In this document: piece by piece, positions 9,134 through 17,736 of the stretch | Position numbering within the stretch: position 1 is the stretch's first letter | Layout: each line of letters starts with the position of its first letter | Assembly: GCF_025847205.1 (NCBI RefSeq) | Contig: NZ_JAOYTH010000003.1 | Span: forward strand, 124,001-188,000 | Reading direction: 5' to 3' | Source: Pararhizobium sp. YC-54 | GTDB lineage: Bacteria > Pseudomonadota > Alphaproteobacteria > Rhizobiales > Rhizobiaceae | DNA length: 64,000 nucleotides | Translations under genes and position numbers: made by a program | The notes under the pieces: generated by a model | Database searches by the model: none | Told to the model about the DNA's origin: nothing | What the model saw: the letters and a program-made list of their open reading frames with translations, nothing else

Positions 9134-9877
9134 ATGCTTTTCGACGATCGCACATTCTATATGCGCAATACCGGCAAGCCGGTCCTGATCATCCTGCATC
9201 AGGAACACTCCAGCCCCGGCCGTGTTGGGCATCTGCTGCTGGAAAAGGGGCTGAGCCTCGATATCCGCCGCCCGGTGCTCGGCGACCCGCTGCCTGCCAC
9301 GCTGGAGGAGCATGCCGGCGCCGTCGTCTTCGGCGGACCGATGAGCGCCAATGACGATGAAGAGTATGTCCGCCGCGAAATCGACTGGCTGTCCGTCCCC
9401 CTGACTGAAAACAAGCCTTTCCTCGGCATATGCCTCGGCGCCCAGATGCTGGTCCGCCATCTCGGCGGTGTGGTCGGTCCGCACCACGAGGGACAGGCGG
9501 AAATCGGCTGGTATCCGTTGCACCCCACCGAAAAAGGCCGCGCCCTGATGGAATGGCCGTCGATGGTCTACCAGTTTCACCGCGAAGGTTTTGACCTGCC
9601 TGCGGGCGCCGAACTGCTTGCCTCTGGCAGCACCTATCCCAACCAGGCCTTCCGCTATGGCGAAAATGCCTGGGGCATCCAGTTTCACGGCGAACTGACG
9701 CGGGTGATGATGCATCGCTGGGTCGTACATGGCGCGCACCGGTTCGAACTGCCCGGCGCGCAGCTTGGCCGCGCCCATCTGGAAGGCCGCATGGACCACG
9801 ACGCGCCGCTGCGCGCCTGGATGGACCGGTTTCTCACCCATATCTTCCAATGGCAGGGCGAGACGGTCAGGGTCTGA
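9134..9877 (+). CDS. Class I glutamine amidotransferase
   Basis: A 247-residue stand-alone glutaminase domain. The nucleophile elbow is FLGICLGAQML (Cys), and the His-Glu dyad is in WGIQFHGELT. An oxyanion-region FGGPMSANDD segment is also present. Proteins of this kind are usually annotated as GMP synthase-like or gamma-glutamyl hydrolase-like amidotransferases; the amide acceptor is unknown. ATG at 9134 lies 1 bp after the TerB stop. An internal ATG at 9161 (MRNTGKPVLIILHQ) is an alternative start. Confidence 0.88.
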   Translation: MLFDDRTFYMRNTGKPVLIILHQEHSSPGRVGHLLLEKGLSLDIRRPVLGDPLPATLEEHAGAVVFGGPMSANDDEEYVRREIDWLSVPLTENKPFLGICLGAQMLVRHLGGVVGPHHEGQAEIGWYPLHPTEKGRALMEWPSMVYQFHREGFDLPAGAELLASGSTYPNQAFRYGENAWGIQFHGELTRVMMHRWVVHGAHRFELPGAQLGRAHLEGRMDHDAPLRAWMDRFLTHIFQWQGETVRV

Positions 9878-9884
9878 AGAGACG

Positions 9885-10025
9885 GTCTCCCTCTTCTCCC
9901 CGACGGGGAGAAGTGCCGAGCGCATGCGAGGCGATGAGGGGGCTCTTTTCCGCGATTTCGGAGCCAGCCGTCCCCCTCATCCGGCCCTGCGGGCCACCTT
10001 CTCCCCACAGGGGAGAAGAGGGAGC
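9885..10025. repeat. RIME-like palindromic intergenic repeat, copy 1
   Basis: The element is bounded by inverted CTCTTCTCCCC...GGGGAGAAG blocks and has two internal hairpins (CTTCTCCCCGACGGGGAGAAG at the left; CTTCTCCCCACAGGGGAGAAG at the right, plus GGCCCTGCGGGCC). The same architecture recurs at 20207-20355 and 25880-26013. It matches what is known of Rhizobium-specific intergenic mosaic elements (RIME). It fills the spacer between two converging genes and carries no gene. Confidence 0.75.
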
Positions 10026-10050
10026 CAGCCCCGGCTCCGAATTCAGCCGA

Positions 10051-11298
10051 TCAACCGGACACAGCACGGTCGGGCGCGTCGAGCGAGTCGATCTTGCGTA
10101 GCTGCGGAAAGCCGAGCGCCCAGATAACCGCGACCGCGAGCGTGCCGACACCGCCGATCACCACGGCCGGCACAGCACCAAAGAAATGCGCCATCGTGCC
10201 GGCCCGGAATTCGCCGAGTTCGTTGGACGCACCGACAAACACCATGTTGACGGCATTGACGCGGCCGCGCACGGCGTCCGGCGTCCACAGCGCGATCAGC
10301 GTTTCGCGCACATAGACCGAGATCATATCCGCCCCGCCCATCAGCATCAGCGCCGCAATCGACAGCCAGGCAACCTGCGACAGGCCGAAGATCACCGTGC
10401 CAACACCGAACAGCGCCACACCGGCAAACATCAGCCTGCCGGCATTGTGGCGGATCGGGTAGGCGGCAAGCGACACGGCAACGAAGATGGCGCCGATGCC
10501 GGGTGCGGCGCGCAGCAGGCCAAGGCCGAGTGGACCGAGCACCAGGATTTCGCTGGCAAACACCGGCATCAGCGCCACGGCGCCGCCGAGGAGCACGGCA
10601 AACAGGTCGAGCGAAATCGCCCCGAGCACGATCTTTTCCGTCCGGATGAACTTGAACCCGGCCAGCACCGAGGTCCAGTCGCGCGGCTCGCTGAGGCTGT
10701 GCTGCGCCGGCTTCTCGATCATGAAGATCAGAATGGACGCAAGGACAAGAAAGACGAGCGCGACGGAATAGGCAATAAGGGCGCTGAGACCATAGAGCAG
10801 ACCGCCAGCCACCGGGCCTAAAATGGCGGCCGTCTGCCAGGAGGACGAATTCCAGGCAATCGCATTGGACAGGTCATGGGCCGGAACGAGATTGGGAGCG
10901 AGCGACTGCACCGCCGGCGCCATGAAGGCGCGCTCGATACCGAAGACGATCAGGATGGCAAACACCGGCCAGGGTGAAAAGGCATCGGCGATCGTCAACC
11001 CGAGCAGCGCCGCCGCGCAAAGCGCGCTGATGATCATGCAGATCGAGACGATCAAGCGCCGCGAATGACGGTCGGCCACCGATCCCGTAATGAGGATGAG
11101 CAGCAGCGACGGCAGGAACTGGAAGAGGCCGATCAGGCCGAGATAGAGCGTGTTCTGCGTCTGCGCGTACATCTGCCATCCCACCGAGACGCTGATGATC
11201 TGGATGGCGAAGGACGCGAGAAAACGGGCGAAGAAGAAACGGGCGTAGGAGACATGCCGGAACGCGGCGAACCGGTCAGCACCCTGAAGGACGGACAT
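10051..11298 (-). CDS. MFS transporter (MFS_3/EntS-like exporter family)
   Basis: A 415-residue protein with about 12 hydrophobic spans and the loop-2 signature GSVADRHSRRLIVSICM. The N-terminus ADRFAAFRHVSYARFFFARFLASF is typical of the MFS_3 group that includes the enterobactin exporter EntS. Substrate is unknown and no siderophore genes are nearby. Its promoter would lie in the 130-bp space shared with divergent yggT. Confidence 0.85.
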   Translation of the reverse strand: MSVLQGADRFAAFRHVSYARFFFARFLASFAIQIISVSVGWQMYAQTQNTLYLGLIGLFQFLPSLLLILITGSVADRHSRRLIVSICMIISALCAAALLGLTIADAFSPWPVFAILIVFGIERAFMAPAVQSLAPNLVPAHDLSNAIAWNSSSWQTAAILGPVAGGLLYGLSALIAYSVALVFLVLASILIFMIEKPAQHSLSEPRDWTSVLAGFKFIRTEKIVLGAISLDLFAVLLGGAVALMPVFASEILVLGPLGLGLLRAAPGIGAIFVAVSLAAYPIRHNAGRLMFAGVALFGVGTVIFGLSQVAWLSIAALMLMGGADMISVYVRETLIALWTPDAVRGRVNAVNMVFVGASNELGEFRAGTMAHFFGAVPAVVIGGVGTLAVAVIWALGFPQLRKIDSLDAPDRAVSG

Positions 11299-11428
11299 GC
11301 GGCAATCTTTCCGAACAACGGCAAGCTAGCGCGCCGTATTAAACATGTTTGGCCCATCGCGAAAGCACGGACTTGCCGGTTTAGTCGTCAATGTCTACAT
11401 GTCTGTCAATAACGAATTGGAGACCGGC

Positions 11429-11722
11429 ATGCTTGCTGTCATTGCGACCCTGAATTTCATCATCAACATTGCGTGGTTCCTGGTCATCGCCTCGGCCATT
11501 TTTTCCTGGCTTTACGCTTTCAACGTGATCAACGTGAACAACAACGCCATCAACATGATCGGCCGCTCGCTCTACCAGCTGACCGAGCCGCTCTACCGTC
11601 CGATCCGCCGCATGCTGCCTGATATGGGCGGCGTCGACCTGTCGCCGCTCGTGGTTCTGGTGATCCTCTATTTCGCCTGGTACCTGCTCAACACCACCAT
11701 CGCCGCAGCGCTGCTCGGCTGA
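11429..11722 (+). CDS. YggT family membrane protein
   Basis: A 97-residue integral membrane protein with two hydrophobic hairpins, about residues 2-27 and 62-95. Between them is the conserved linker INMIGRSLYQLTEPLYRPIRRMLP. YggT proteins are implicated in membrane or division-septum organisation and osmotic stress in various bacteria; function here is inference. ATG at 11429 was chosen because a GGAG lies 7 bases upstream and the family N-terminus begins here; the open frame extends further left without homology. Confidence 0.88.
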   Translation: MLAVIATLNFIINIAWFLVIASAIFSWLYAFNVINVNNNAINMIGRSLYQLTEPLYRPIRRMLPDMGGVDLSPLVVLVILYFAWYLLNTTIAAALLG

Positions 11723-11756
11723 TAGCAAGATCGGGCGGACAGTCCCTTCAGACATG

Positions 11757-11792
11757 AAAAAACCTCCGGATCGACCGATCCGGAGGTTTTCT
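11757..11792. terminator. Bidirectional rho-independent terminator between yggT and ppa
   Basis: A long perfect stem AAAACCTCCGGATCG / CGATCCGGAGGTTTT (11759-11773 with 11776-11790) with T-runs on both strands. It lies between the 3' ends of yggT (plus) and ppa (minus) and can serve both. Confidence 0.92.
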
Positions 11793-11824
11793 TTTGAGGT
11801 CTGCAGGCTTCGCAGCCGTTTGGC

Positions 11825-12358
11825 TTACTTCGCAGCCTTGGCGCGCTCGACGGCTTCGACGATCAGCTTTTGGGCGACGGCGGAGTCCTTCCAGCCGTAG
11901 ATCTTCACCCACTTGCCGGGTTCGAGATCCTTGTAGTGCTCGAAGAAATGCTCGATCTGCTGCAGGGTGATTTCCGGCAGGTCGGTGTAGTCCTTCACCT
12001 TGTCGTAACGCTTGGTCAGGTGATAGTTCGGCACGGCAACGATCTTTTCGTCCTTGCCGGAATTGTCTTCCATCATCAGCACGCCGATCGGGCGCACGTT
12101 GATGACGCAGCCGGGAACCAGCGGACGGGTGGAGGCGATCAGAACGTCGATCGGATCGCCGTCTTCCGACAGCGTATGCGGGACGAAGCCGTAATTGCCG
12201 GGATAGGTCATCGGCGTATAAAGGAAACGGTCAACCACCAGCGTGCCGGCTTCCTTGTCCATTTCATACTTGATCGGATGCCCGCCAACCGGAACCTCGA
12301 CGATGACGTTGATATCTTCCGGCGGATTCTTTCCAATCGAAATTGCATCAATACGCAT
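11825..12358 (-). CDS. ppa: Inorganic pyrophosphatase (family I)
   Basis: The 177-residue soluble pyrophosphatase hydrolyses PPi to phosphate and drives biosynthetic reactions. The signature [10 protein letters not shown] holds the metal-binding aspartates; [22 protein letters not shown] and [13 protein letters not shown] are the other active-site blocks. The start [15 protein letters not shown] at 12358 is preceded by AAGGAAAACTC, a good ribosome binding site; an in-frame ATG 36 bases upstream adds residues with no family match. Confidence 0.96.
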   Translation of the reverse strand: MRIDAISIGKNPPEDINVIVEVPVGGHPIKYEMDKEAGTLVVDRFLYTPMTYPGNYGFVPHTLSEDGDPIDVLIASTRPLVPGCVINVRPIGVLMMEDNSGKDEKIVAVPNYHLTKRYDKVKDYTDLPEITLQQIEHFFEHYKDLEPGKWVKIYGWKDSAVAQKLIVEAVERAKAAK

Positions 12359-12510
12359 GAGTTTTCCTTCAAAGACCAGTTTTTCGGATGGCACGTCCGA
12401 TATCGGGAAACATGCCGCGGCGCAACATTACTTTCGTCCGGGACCGAAAAATGCGAGGTTTGGATGAATATTCACGCGCTTCGGGACGTATGTCTTAAGG
12501 AGGAGCACGC

Positions 12511-13125
12511 ATGAGACCGTTCGCCTATGCCATACCGTTTCTGATCCCGTTGTCGATGGCGCCCGGCCACGCCCTTGCCAATGACAGTGCCTATACCGAC
12601 CTCGACACGGATCACTGCAAGTCCCTTTTGCCGGAAGACACGGAAGGCGGCAGCATTTCGCTGCGATGCAAGGGGTTCAAGGATTACGCCGTTTATTTCA
12701 AGGAAGGCGATCTGCGCCAGAGTATCCTCTACGGCCCCGCCAGCGATGCCTATATCGACAACGTTTTCGAAAGCTTCGAGCCGTTCAACACTGCCACGCG
12801 AAAGATCGAATGGCGGCTCGGCGCGAACGGCAAGCCGGTTGCGACTATTCTCCGGTGGTTCCTGGAAAACATCGATCCGGCCACCTACGAACCGTCACCG
12901 AAATTGAAAGGCCAGGTTCTCGTCGTCTCGAAAGTGGCGGATGATGACGGACAAGGCTGCGTGGTCGGCTATGTCGATGCGCTGGCCAATCCCGAACCTA
13001 ACCTATTGGCCCGGCAGGTCGCCGACACCAGAGCCGGGGCCTTCGTCTGCGGCCGGGACCTGGCCGGGTATCACGGCATCCGGGGCTCGACAGCGGCCGA
13101 ACCGACACGCGTTTTTCCCGACTGA
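12511..13125 (+). CDS. Hypothetical secreted protein
   Basis: A 204-residue protein I do not recognise. Residues 1-23 form a signal peptide (RPFAYAIPFLIPLSMAPGHA, cleavage after ALA). The mature part is mixed alpha/beta, with paired cysteines (HCKSLL, LRCKGFK, QGCVVGY, FVCGRDL) that could form disulfides in the periplasm. A strong Shine-Dalgarno AAGGAGGA sits upstream. It is divergent from ppa across about 150 bp and convergent with the GNAT gene that follows. No function is proposed. Confidence 0.8.
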   Translation: MRPFAYAIPFLIPLSMAPGHALANDSAYTDLDTDHCKSLLPEDTEGGSISLRCKGFKDYAVYFKEGDLRQSILYGPASDAYIDNVFESFEPFNTATRKIEWRLGANGKPVATILRWFLENIDPATYEPSPKLKGQVLVVSKVADDDGQGCVVGYVDALANPEPNLLARQVADTRAGAFVCGRDLAGYHGIRGSTAAEPTRVFPD

Positions 13126-13165
13126 ACCATGACATGACGCGCAGACACGGGTCAGTGCGAACGCA

Positions 13166-13672
13166 TCAATCCCAAATATAACCGATCTTCTTCAGGCTCT
13201 TTTCGCCGAAATCTTCCATGCCCTCGCAGAGGTCGCGGCCGCCGGCCATGCGGAAGAAGCGGTCGGCATGGTGGCTGTCTTCCAGGCACCAGACGACGAG
13301 GCCCTGGCAACCGAGCGACTTTAACAGGTTCTTCGCTTCGCCGAACAGGATGCGGCCAAGCCCGATGCCCTGGTATTCCGGGCGCAGATAGATCTCATAG
13401 ACCTCGCCTTCCTGCGGCAGAGACCGGGATCGGTTGAGGCCGAGCGTCGCATAACCGGCAATCACGCCGGCGACTTCGACGACGAGCAGCGTCGAGGGTC
13501 CGCGCGTGGCCTTGCGCCACCACGCATGATCGCGCCGGTGAACCATCTGGGTCAGCGGCTTGTGCGGAATGAGGCCGCCATAGGCCTGCAGCCACGAGAC
13601 ACGGTGCACGTCCGAGATGGACATGGCGTCCCTCGGCTCGCCCGGACGCACCTCGATTGATAGTGTTTTCAT
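13166..13672 (-). CDS. GNAT family N-acetyltransferase
   Basis: A 168-residue GNAT. The acetyl-CoA loop is in YLRPEYQGIGLGRILFGEA (Q-x-x-G-x-G). Preceding strands GVIAGYATLGL and the downstream GLVVWCLEDSHHADRFFRMAGG complete the fold. The substrate is unknown. It shares a long (515-bp) upstream region with divergent rpoH. Confidence 0.88.
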   Translation of the reverse strand: MKTLSIEVRPGEPRDAMSISDVHRVSWLQAYGGLIPHKPLTQMVHRRDHAWWRKATRGPSTLLVVEVAGVIAGYATLGLNRSRSLPQEGEVYEIYLRPEYQGIGLGRILFGEAKNLLKSLGCQGLVVWCLEDSHHADRFFRMAGGRDLCEGMEDFGEKSLKKIGYIWD

Positions 13673-14187
13673 AACGCGACTCTAGACCGGTGCCGAACAA
13701 ACAGGAATCCCGTCCAAGCCCTGTCTTTAACTAACTCACAGGCAACTTATGGGGACAACCATCGAAAGTTAACGCTTTTTTAACTTTTCCGGCAAGCGGC
13801 ATTCATCTCGGCGCACAGGATTTGGGCTCCGCCGCACTTCTAACATGCGGGCAGCCTTCTCTTTTTTGGTCACTGAGGTGATTCGCCCCGGCAGACACCG
13901 GCCTCCGGCGGCCATGTGGACCGCACACAGAGGCGCAAACGCAGAAAAACGCCCGCCGCCGCAAAATACGGCAGCGCAGCATGGAACCTTTTCATGGGTC
14001 GCGCGTTTGAAACCGTCCGGACATGCGCTTTACGCAAATCGGAACGCCGCGGCTCTTCTTTAGCCTCGGCTCTCAACGGGAAGTAGGGCGGTTCGAATTC
14101 TGGTCAAGCTCCAGGGGGCGGAAATCCCGAAACACCCATCGACCTATCGTTCAGCGGCACCCCCTTGTGCCCGTCATGGAGTAGCCG
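13673..14187. other. 515-bp intergenic region between GNAT gene and rpoH
   Basis: No credible gene: the only short plus-strand open frame (13845-14063) has arginine- and proline-rich composition and no ribosome binding site. It contains a TTAA-N7-TTAA site at 13769-13783, a small GC-rich inverted segment near 13896-13915 (CCGGCCTCCGGCGGCC), and presumably the promoters of both flanking genes. A small RNA cannot be excluded. Confidence 0.6.
13769..13783. promoter_or_regulatory. Candidate CtrA binding site upstream of rpoH
   Basis: TTAA (13769-13772), seven bases, TTAAC (13780-13784) matches the full alphaproteobacterial CtrA consensus TTAA-N7-TTAA. It is about 400 bases from the rpoH start and about 100 bases from the GNAT start, so the controlled gene is uncertain. 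Confidence 0.4.
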
Positions 14188-15054
14188 ATGAAAAATCTCT
14201 CAGCAGACAGGCGCATGATCAAGATCGCCATGGCGGCCCCCTATCTCGCACGGGATGAGGAGCATGCCCTGGCACTGGCCTGGAAGGATCATCACGATCA
14301 GGACGCCCGCAACAAGATCGCCATGGCGCATATGCGGCTGGTGATTTCCATGGCCTCCAAGTTCCGTAATTTCGGCCTGCCGATGAGCGATCTTGTCCAG
14401 GAGGGACATATCGGCCTTCTGGAAGCCGCGGCCCGCTTCGAGCCGAGCCGCGAAGTTCGCTTTTCGACCTATGCCAGCTGGTGGATCCGCGCCTCGATGC
14501 AGGATTATGTGCTGCGCAACTGGTCGATCGTGCGCGGCGGCACCTCGTCGGCGCAAAAAGCCTTGTTCTTCAATCTGCGTCGCCTGCGCGCCAAGCTCGC
14601 CCAGGGCGACCGCCAGCTGACGGCCCGCGCCGTGCATGAGGAAATCGCCGTGGCGCTCGGTGTCAGCCTTGCCGACGTCCAGACGATGGATGCGCGGCTG
14701 TCCGGCAACGACGCCTCGCTGCAGGCGCCTATTTCCTCGTCGGGCGAACCGGACGGCGGAGAACGCCTCGATCTTCTCGCCTGCGACACCCCTCTTCCCG
14801 ACGAGCAGGTGTCCGACATGATCGATAGCGAGCGACGGCGCATCTGGCTCAGCCACGCGCTCGACCAGCTCAACGAGCGCGAAATGAAGATCATCCGCGC
14901 CCGCCGCCTCTGCGAAGACACTGCCACGCTCGAAGAACTCGGCGCTGACCTCGGCATCTCCAAGGAACGCGTCCGCCAGATCGAGACCCGCGCACTGGAA
15001 AAGCTCCGGATCGCGCTGGTGGCGGAGGCTCCGGTGTTGGCAATGCGGCATTAA
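14188..15054 (+). CDS. rpoH: RNA polymerase sigma-32 factor (RpoH)
   Basis: The 288-residue protein is a group 3 heat-shock sigma factor. Region 2 is clear (LVQEGHIGLLEAAARF, then FSTYASWWIRASMQDYV), and the RpoH box QKALFFNLRRLRAKL lies just after region 2.4. Region 4 follows (TLEELGADLGISKERVRQIE). Rhizobia usually have two RpoH proteins; whether this is RpoH1 or RpoH2 cannot be settled here, although the divergence from the canonical sequence and an isolated location suggest RpoH2. ATG at 14188 is supported by the GGAG about 9 bases upstream. Confidence 0.93.
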   Translation: MKNLSADRRMIKIAMAAPYLARDEEHALALAWKDHHDQDARNKIAMAHMRLVISMASKFRNFGLPMSDLVQEGHIGLLEAAARFEPSREVRFSTYASWWIRASMQDYVLRNWSIVRGGTSSAQKALFFNLRRLRAKLAQGDRQLTARAVHEEIAVALGVSLADVQTMDARLSGNDASLQAPISSSGEPDGGERLDLLACDTPLPDEQVSDMIDSERRRIWLSHALDQLNEREMKIIRARRLCEDTATLEELGADLGISKERVRQIETRALEKLRIALVAEAPVLAMRH

Positions 15055-15081
15055 GAATGCCGAATACACGATGGCAGCCAA

Positions 15082-15110
15082 CGCAAAGCCCGCTTCACGC
15101 GGGCTTTGCG
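15082..15110 (+). terminator. Stem-loop after rpoH, probable terminator
   Basis: Perfect 12-bp stem CGCAAAGCCCGC / GCGGGCTTTGCG (15082-15093 and 15099-15110) with a 5-base loop, 27 bp after the rpoH stop. There is no strong T-run, so termination efficiency is uncertain. Confidence 0.65.
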
Positions 15111-15214
15111 CTATTGGGAAACGGCTACCGCGCAATGGCTGACGCGCGGCGCTGCGGCGTGCTGCCACCGAGCGGTGGACGGCGTCGGACGTTTGGTTGC
15201 CCATTTTACAGTAT

Positions 15215-15242
15215 TGATATCACCTCATTAAATACGATATCA
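15215..15242. promoter_or_regulatory. Candidate operator of the toxin-antitoxin operon
   Basis: Inverted half-sites TGATATC (15215-15221) and GATATCA (15236-15242), 14 bases apart, lie 30 bp before the antitoxin start in an AT-rich promoter-like stretch. Ribbon-helix-helix antitoxins usually bind such paired sites to autoregulate. Confidence 0.5.
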
Positions 15243-15271
15243 TCCACACAGGAACGCGAGGAGTGCTATCG

Positions 15272-15511
15272 ATGCCGGCCGTCACCATCCGAAACTTGCC
15301 CGAAGCAACGCATCGTGCGCTCAAGGCGCGGGCGGCTCTGCATGGCCGCAGCACGGAAGCAGAGATTCGTGCCATTATCGAAAGCGCGGTGCGACCGCAG
15401 GAGCGGATCAAGCTCGGGTCCGAACTGGCCGCGATCGGGCAGGAATTCGGCGGGGTCGAGCTTGAGATCGAACGCGACAAAACACCGGCTCTGACAGTTG
15501 ATTTTAAATGA
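15272..15511 (+). CDS. FitA/VapB-type ribbon-helix-helix antitoxin
   Basis: A 79-residue protein beginning MPAVTIRNLPEATHRALKAR, the Arc-like ribbon-helix-helix start of FitA/StbC-type antitoxins, followed by GRSTEAEIRAIIESAV. The C-terminal part, likely the toxin-binding tail, is acidic and hydrophobic. ATG at 15272 is preceded by CGAGGAG. Its stop overlaps the toxin start (ATGA, 15508-15511), the usual arrangement of type II toxin-antitoxin pairs. Confidence 0.9.
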   Translation: MPAVTIRNLPEATHRALKARAALHGRSTEAEIRAIIESAVRPQERIKLGSELAAIGQEFGGVELEIERDKTPALTVDFK

Positions 15512-15933
15512 TCCTCCTCGATACCAACGTCATTTCCGAGCCGCTTAGACCGGCCGGCGATCCGATCGTGCTTGCTTGGCTCGACCAGCAGGCGATCGAG
15601 ACGCTTTTTCTCTCGGCCATCAGCCTGGCCGAACTTCGCTACGGCGTGGCAGCATTGCCAGACGGCCGGCGCAAGGAGGGGCTTCGCACTGCCTTGGAAA
15701 ATCGCGTCGTCACATTGTTCGGCTCGCGCGTCCTCGCGTTCGATGCTGCCACCGCAGATTTCTACGCGTCCATTCGCGCTCGCGCAAAAACAGCGGGTCT
15801 GGCCATCGGTGCAGCAGATGGATACATCGCTGCCACGGCAGCGGCTCACGGTTTCATGGTGGCGACGCGCGACACCGGACCGTTCGAGGCAGCGGGCGTG
15901 CCGGTCATCAATCCTTGGATCAACGGCCTCTAG
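15508..15933 (+). CDS. FitB/VapC-type PIN-domain ribonuclease toxin
   Basis: A 141-residue PIN domain. The four acidic residues of the active site are represented by LLDTNVISE (Asp), SLAELRYGV (Glu), IGAADGYIAATA (Asp) and ATRDTGPFE (Asp). All key residues are present, so the nuclease is predicted active. It is translationally coupled to the antitoxin by a 4-bp overlap and ends 4 bp before the convergent M48 peptidase gene. Confidence 0.92.
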   Translation: MILLDTNVISEPLRPAGDPIVLAWLDQQAIETLFLSAISLAELRYGVAALPDGRRKEGLRTALENRVVTLFGSRVLAFDAATADFYASIRARAKTAGLAIGAADGYIAATAAAHGFMVATRDTGPFEAAGVPVINPWINGL

Positions 15934-15937
15934 TTTG

Positions 15938-17449
15938 CTATTCCGAAATGATCTTCACCTTGTCACCGGGCTTCACCGTCGAGGTGATCTGCATGGCGTT
16001 GATCAGACGGAAGAGATCGAGCTTGCGTTCCGTACCCATCATCCTTGCCGAAAGCGTTGCCAGCGTATCGCCGGGCCTGGCGACCACCACGCGAATGCGT
16101 AGCGGCTTCAGGGCCGCTGCTTCCTGCGGCGTCATGCGGCGGAAGGAGGCGCGCAGGATGTCGGCCGTCGGCTCAAGGCTTGGCGCGCCCTTCGGCACGG
16201 CGGTCAGGAAACGGTAGATCTGCGTGTCGATGCGGATCACGGTGACGTCGAAATCCCAGCGTTCGGCCGACGCACGCGCCGTTGCGGCCTCAAGCCCGTT
16301 GACGGTGATGGCGTGGATCGTATCCGGCTGCAGGCCGGTCACCCAGCCGCTGGCGATATAGTCGGTCAGGCTGCGCTTCTGCGCATCGGCCACGCCGTCG
16401 AAGCGGATCGCCGTCTCGTTCGGCCCTGTCGCCAAAACAGCCTCGGCCTTGTTGTCGATCTGGAACCCGGCGGGGACATCGAAGCGGATGCCGAGCTTGC
16501 CATGCAGGAACGTCTGGCCGCGGACATAGCCCTCCTGCGGGCTGTCGCCATAAAGCAGGCCATCGATACCGGCGAGATAATAGTCGCGACCGCGATCGCC
16601 AACGGTTCCTTCCGCACCGAAGGCGCGGGCATGGCGGCGGGCAAGATCGACGCGCTGCGGCGCGCTCGGATGGCTCGACAGGAAGTCCAGGCTCTGGTCG
16701 CTGTCGGGATCGACCGAGGAAAAACGGCTATAGGCCGCCATCGAATCGAGGAAACGCGCCGCCGCATAGGGGTCATAGCCCGCTTCGCCGAGCATGCGCA
16801 CGCCGATCACGTCGGCCTGCAATTCCTGATTGCGGGAGAAGGCCGCCAGGCGCAGTTTTCCGCGTGCCAGCGCCTGCTTGCCGGCAATGTCGCTCGACAG
16901 CACTTCCGAAACGACGCGGCTGGCGATGACCTCCGCCTCTTCGCGCTGCTGCCGCTCGATGCCGTGATTGGCGGTCACGTGCGCCATTTCGTGCGAGAGT
17001 ACCGCCGCGACTTCCGATGCATCGTTGGCGAGCGCCAGAAGGCCGCGCGTTACGTAGAGATAGCCGCCCGGCAACGCGAAGGCGTTGATGGCCGGAGAAT
17101 TGAGGATGGTGATGCGATAGGACTGATTCGGGTTTTCCGAAACAGCCGTCAGCGAACCGGTGATGCGCGCCACCAGCCGTTCGGTCTTTTCATCCTGATA
17201 TTCGCCGCCATAGCTCGCGACGATGCGCGGATGCTCGCGGGCGCCGACCTGCGCGCGCGGGTCGTTCTTCTGGACTTCCTCGACGATCTGCGGATTGGAA
17301 GACGGCGAGACCTTCGGCTCGTAGGTCTGCTCGATCACCGACTGGCAGCCGGACAACAGCATTCCCCCAAGCAGCAGCGTGACAACGCGCCGGGAGACGC
17401 CGGAATTCGTTCCCAAAAACCGCGCATCGATGGCTGTCGTTCTGTTCAT
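15938..17449 (-). CDS. M48 family metallopeptidase lipoprotein with C-terminal LysM-like segment
   Basis: A secreted zinc peptidase related to BepA/LoiP-like M48 enzymes. A lipobox LLSGC places the lipidated cysteine at residue 35 (start MNRTTAID). The zinc-binding motif HEMAH lies near residue 150 in VAAVLSHEMAHVTANHG, with the third ligand in QELQADVIGVRML. The last about 50 residues (VVVARPGDTLATLSARM ... VKPGDKVKI) resemble a LysM peptidoglycan-binding domain. It probably acts in outer-membrane protein or envelope quality control. A longer frame starts at 17512 without a ribosome binding site; the start choice is uncertain. Confidence 0.85.
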   Translation of the reverse strand: MNRTTAIDARFLGTNSGVSRRVVTLLLGGMLLSGCQSVIEQTYEPKVSPSSNPQIVEEVQKNDPRAQVGAREHPRIVASYGGEYQDEKTERLVARITGSLTAVSENPNQSYRITILNSPAINAFALPGGYLYVTRGLLALANDASEVAAVLSHEMAHVTANHGIERQQREEAEVIASRVVSEVLSSDIAGKQALARGKLRLAAFSRNQELQADVIGVRMLGEAGYDPYAAARFLDSMAAYSRFSSVDPDSDQSLDFLSSHPSAPQRVDLARRHARAFGAEGTVGDRGRDYYLAGIDGLLYGDSPQEGYVRGQTFLHGKLGIRFDVPAGFQIDNKAEAVLATGPNETAIRFDGVADAQKRSLTDYIASGWVTGLQPDTIHAITVNGLEAATARASAERWDFDVTVIRIDTQIYRFLTAVPKGAPSLEPTADILRASFRRMTPQEAAALKPLRIRVVVARPGDTLATLSARMMGTERKLDLFRLINAMQITSTVKPGDKVKIISE

Positions 17450-17736
17450 CTGCCTCAGCTCGTTTCCAGTCTTCAGGCCAGCCCTGCAAACCGTGTCCTG
17501 GTCTGCACGCATGCAAATTCAGTATTCTTTACAGCCGTATAAATAGGTCTGGCGGCGGCTACGGCAATGGACCTGCTGTAGCCTATTCAGCCCTTGCGTG
17601 CCTAGCATACACCTATAGAAATAGTTGCCCCGTGTTCTCCCGGCAACGCACACGCGAACGTGATGGAAACGGGACACGCCAAGCGCCGTCGCATAGGCTG
17701 TCGTTCAAATTGTGGCAAAAGCATCGCAGGCGATGC

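Noticed and set aside
13845..14063. 72-codon open frame between GNAT gene and rpoH
   Set aside because: No ribosome binding site, Pro/Arg-rich translation and no recognisable family.
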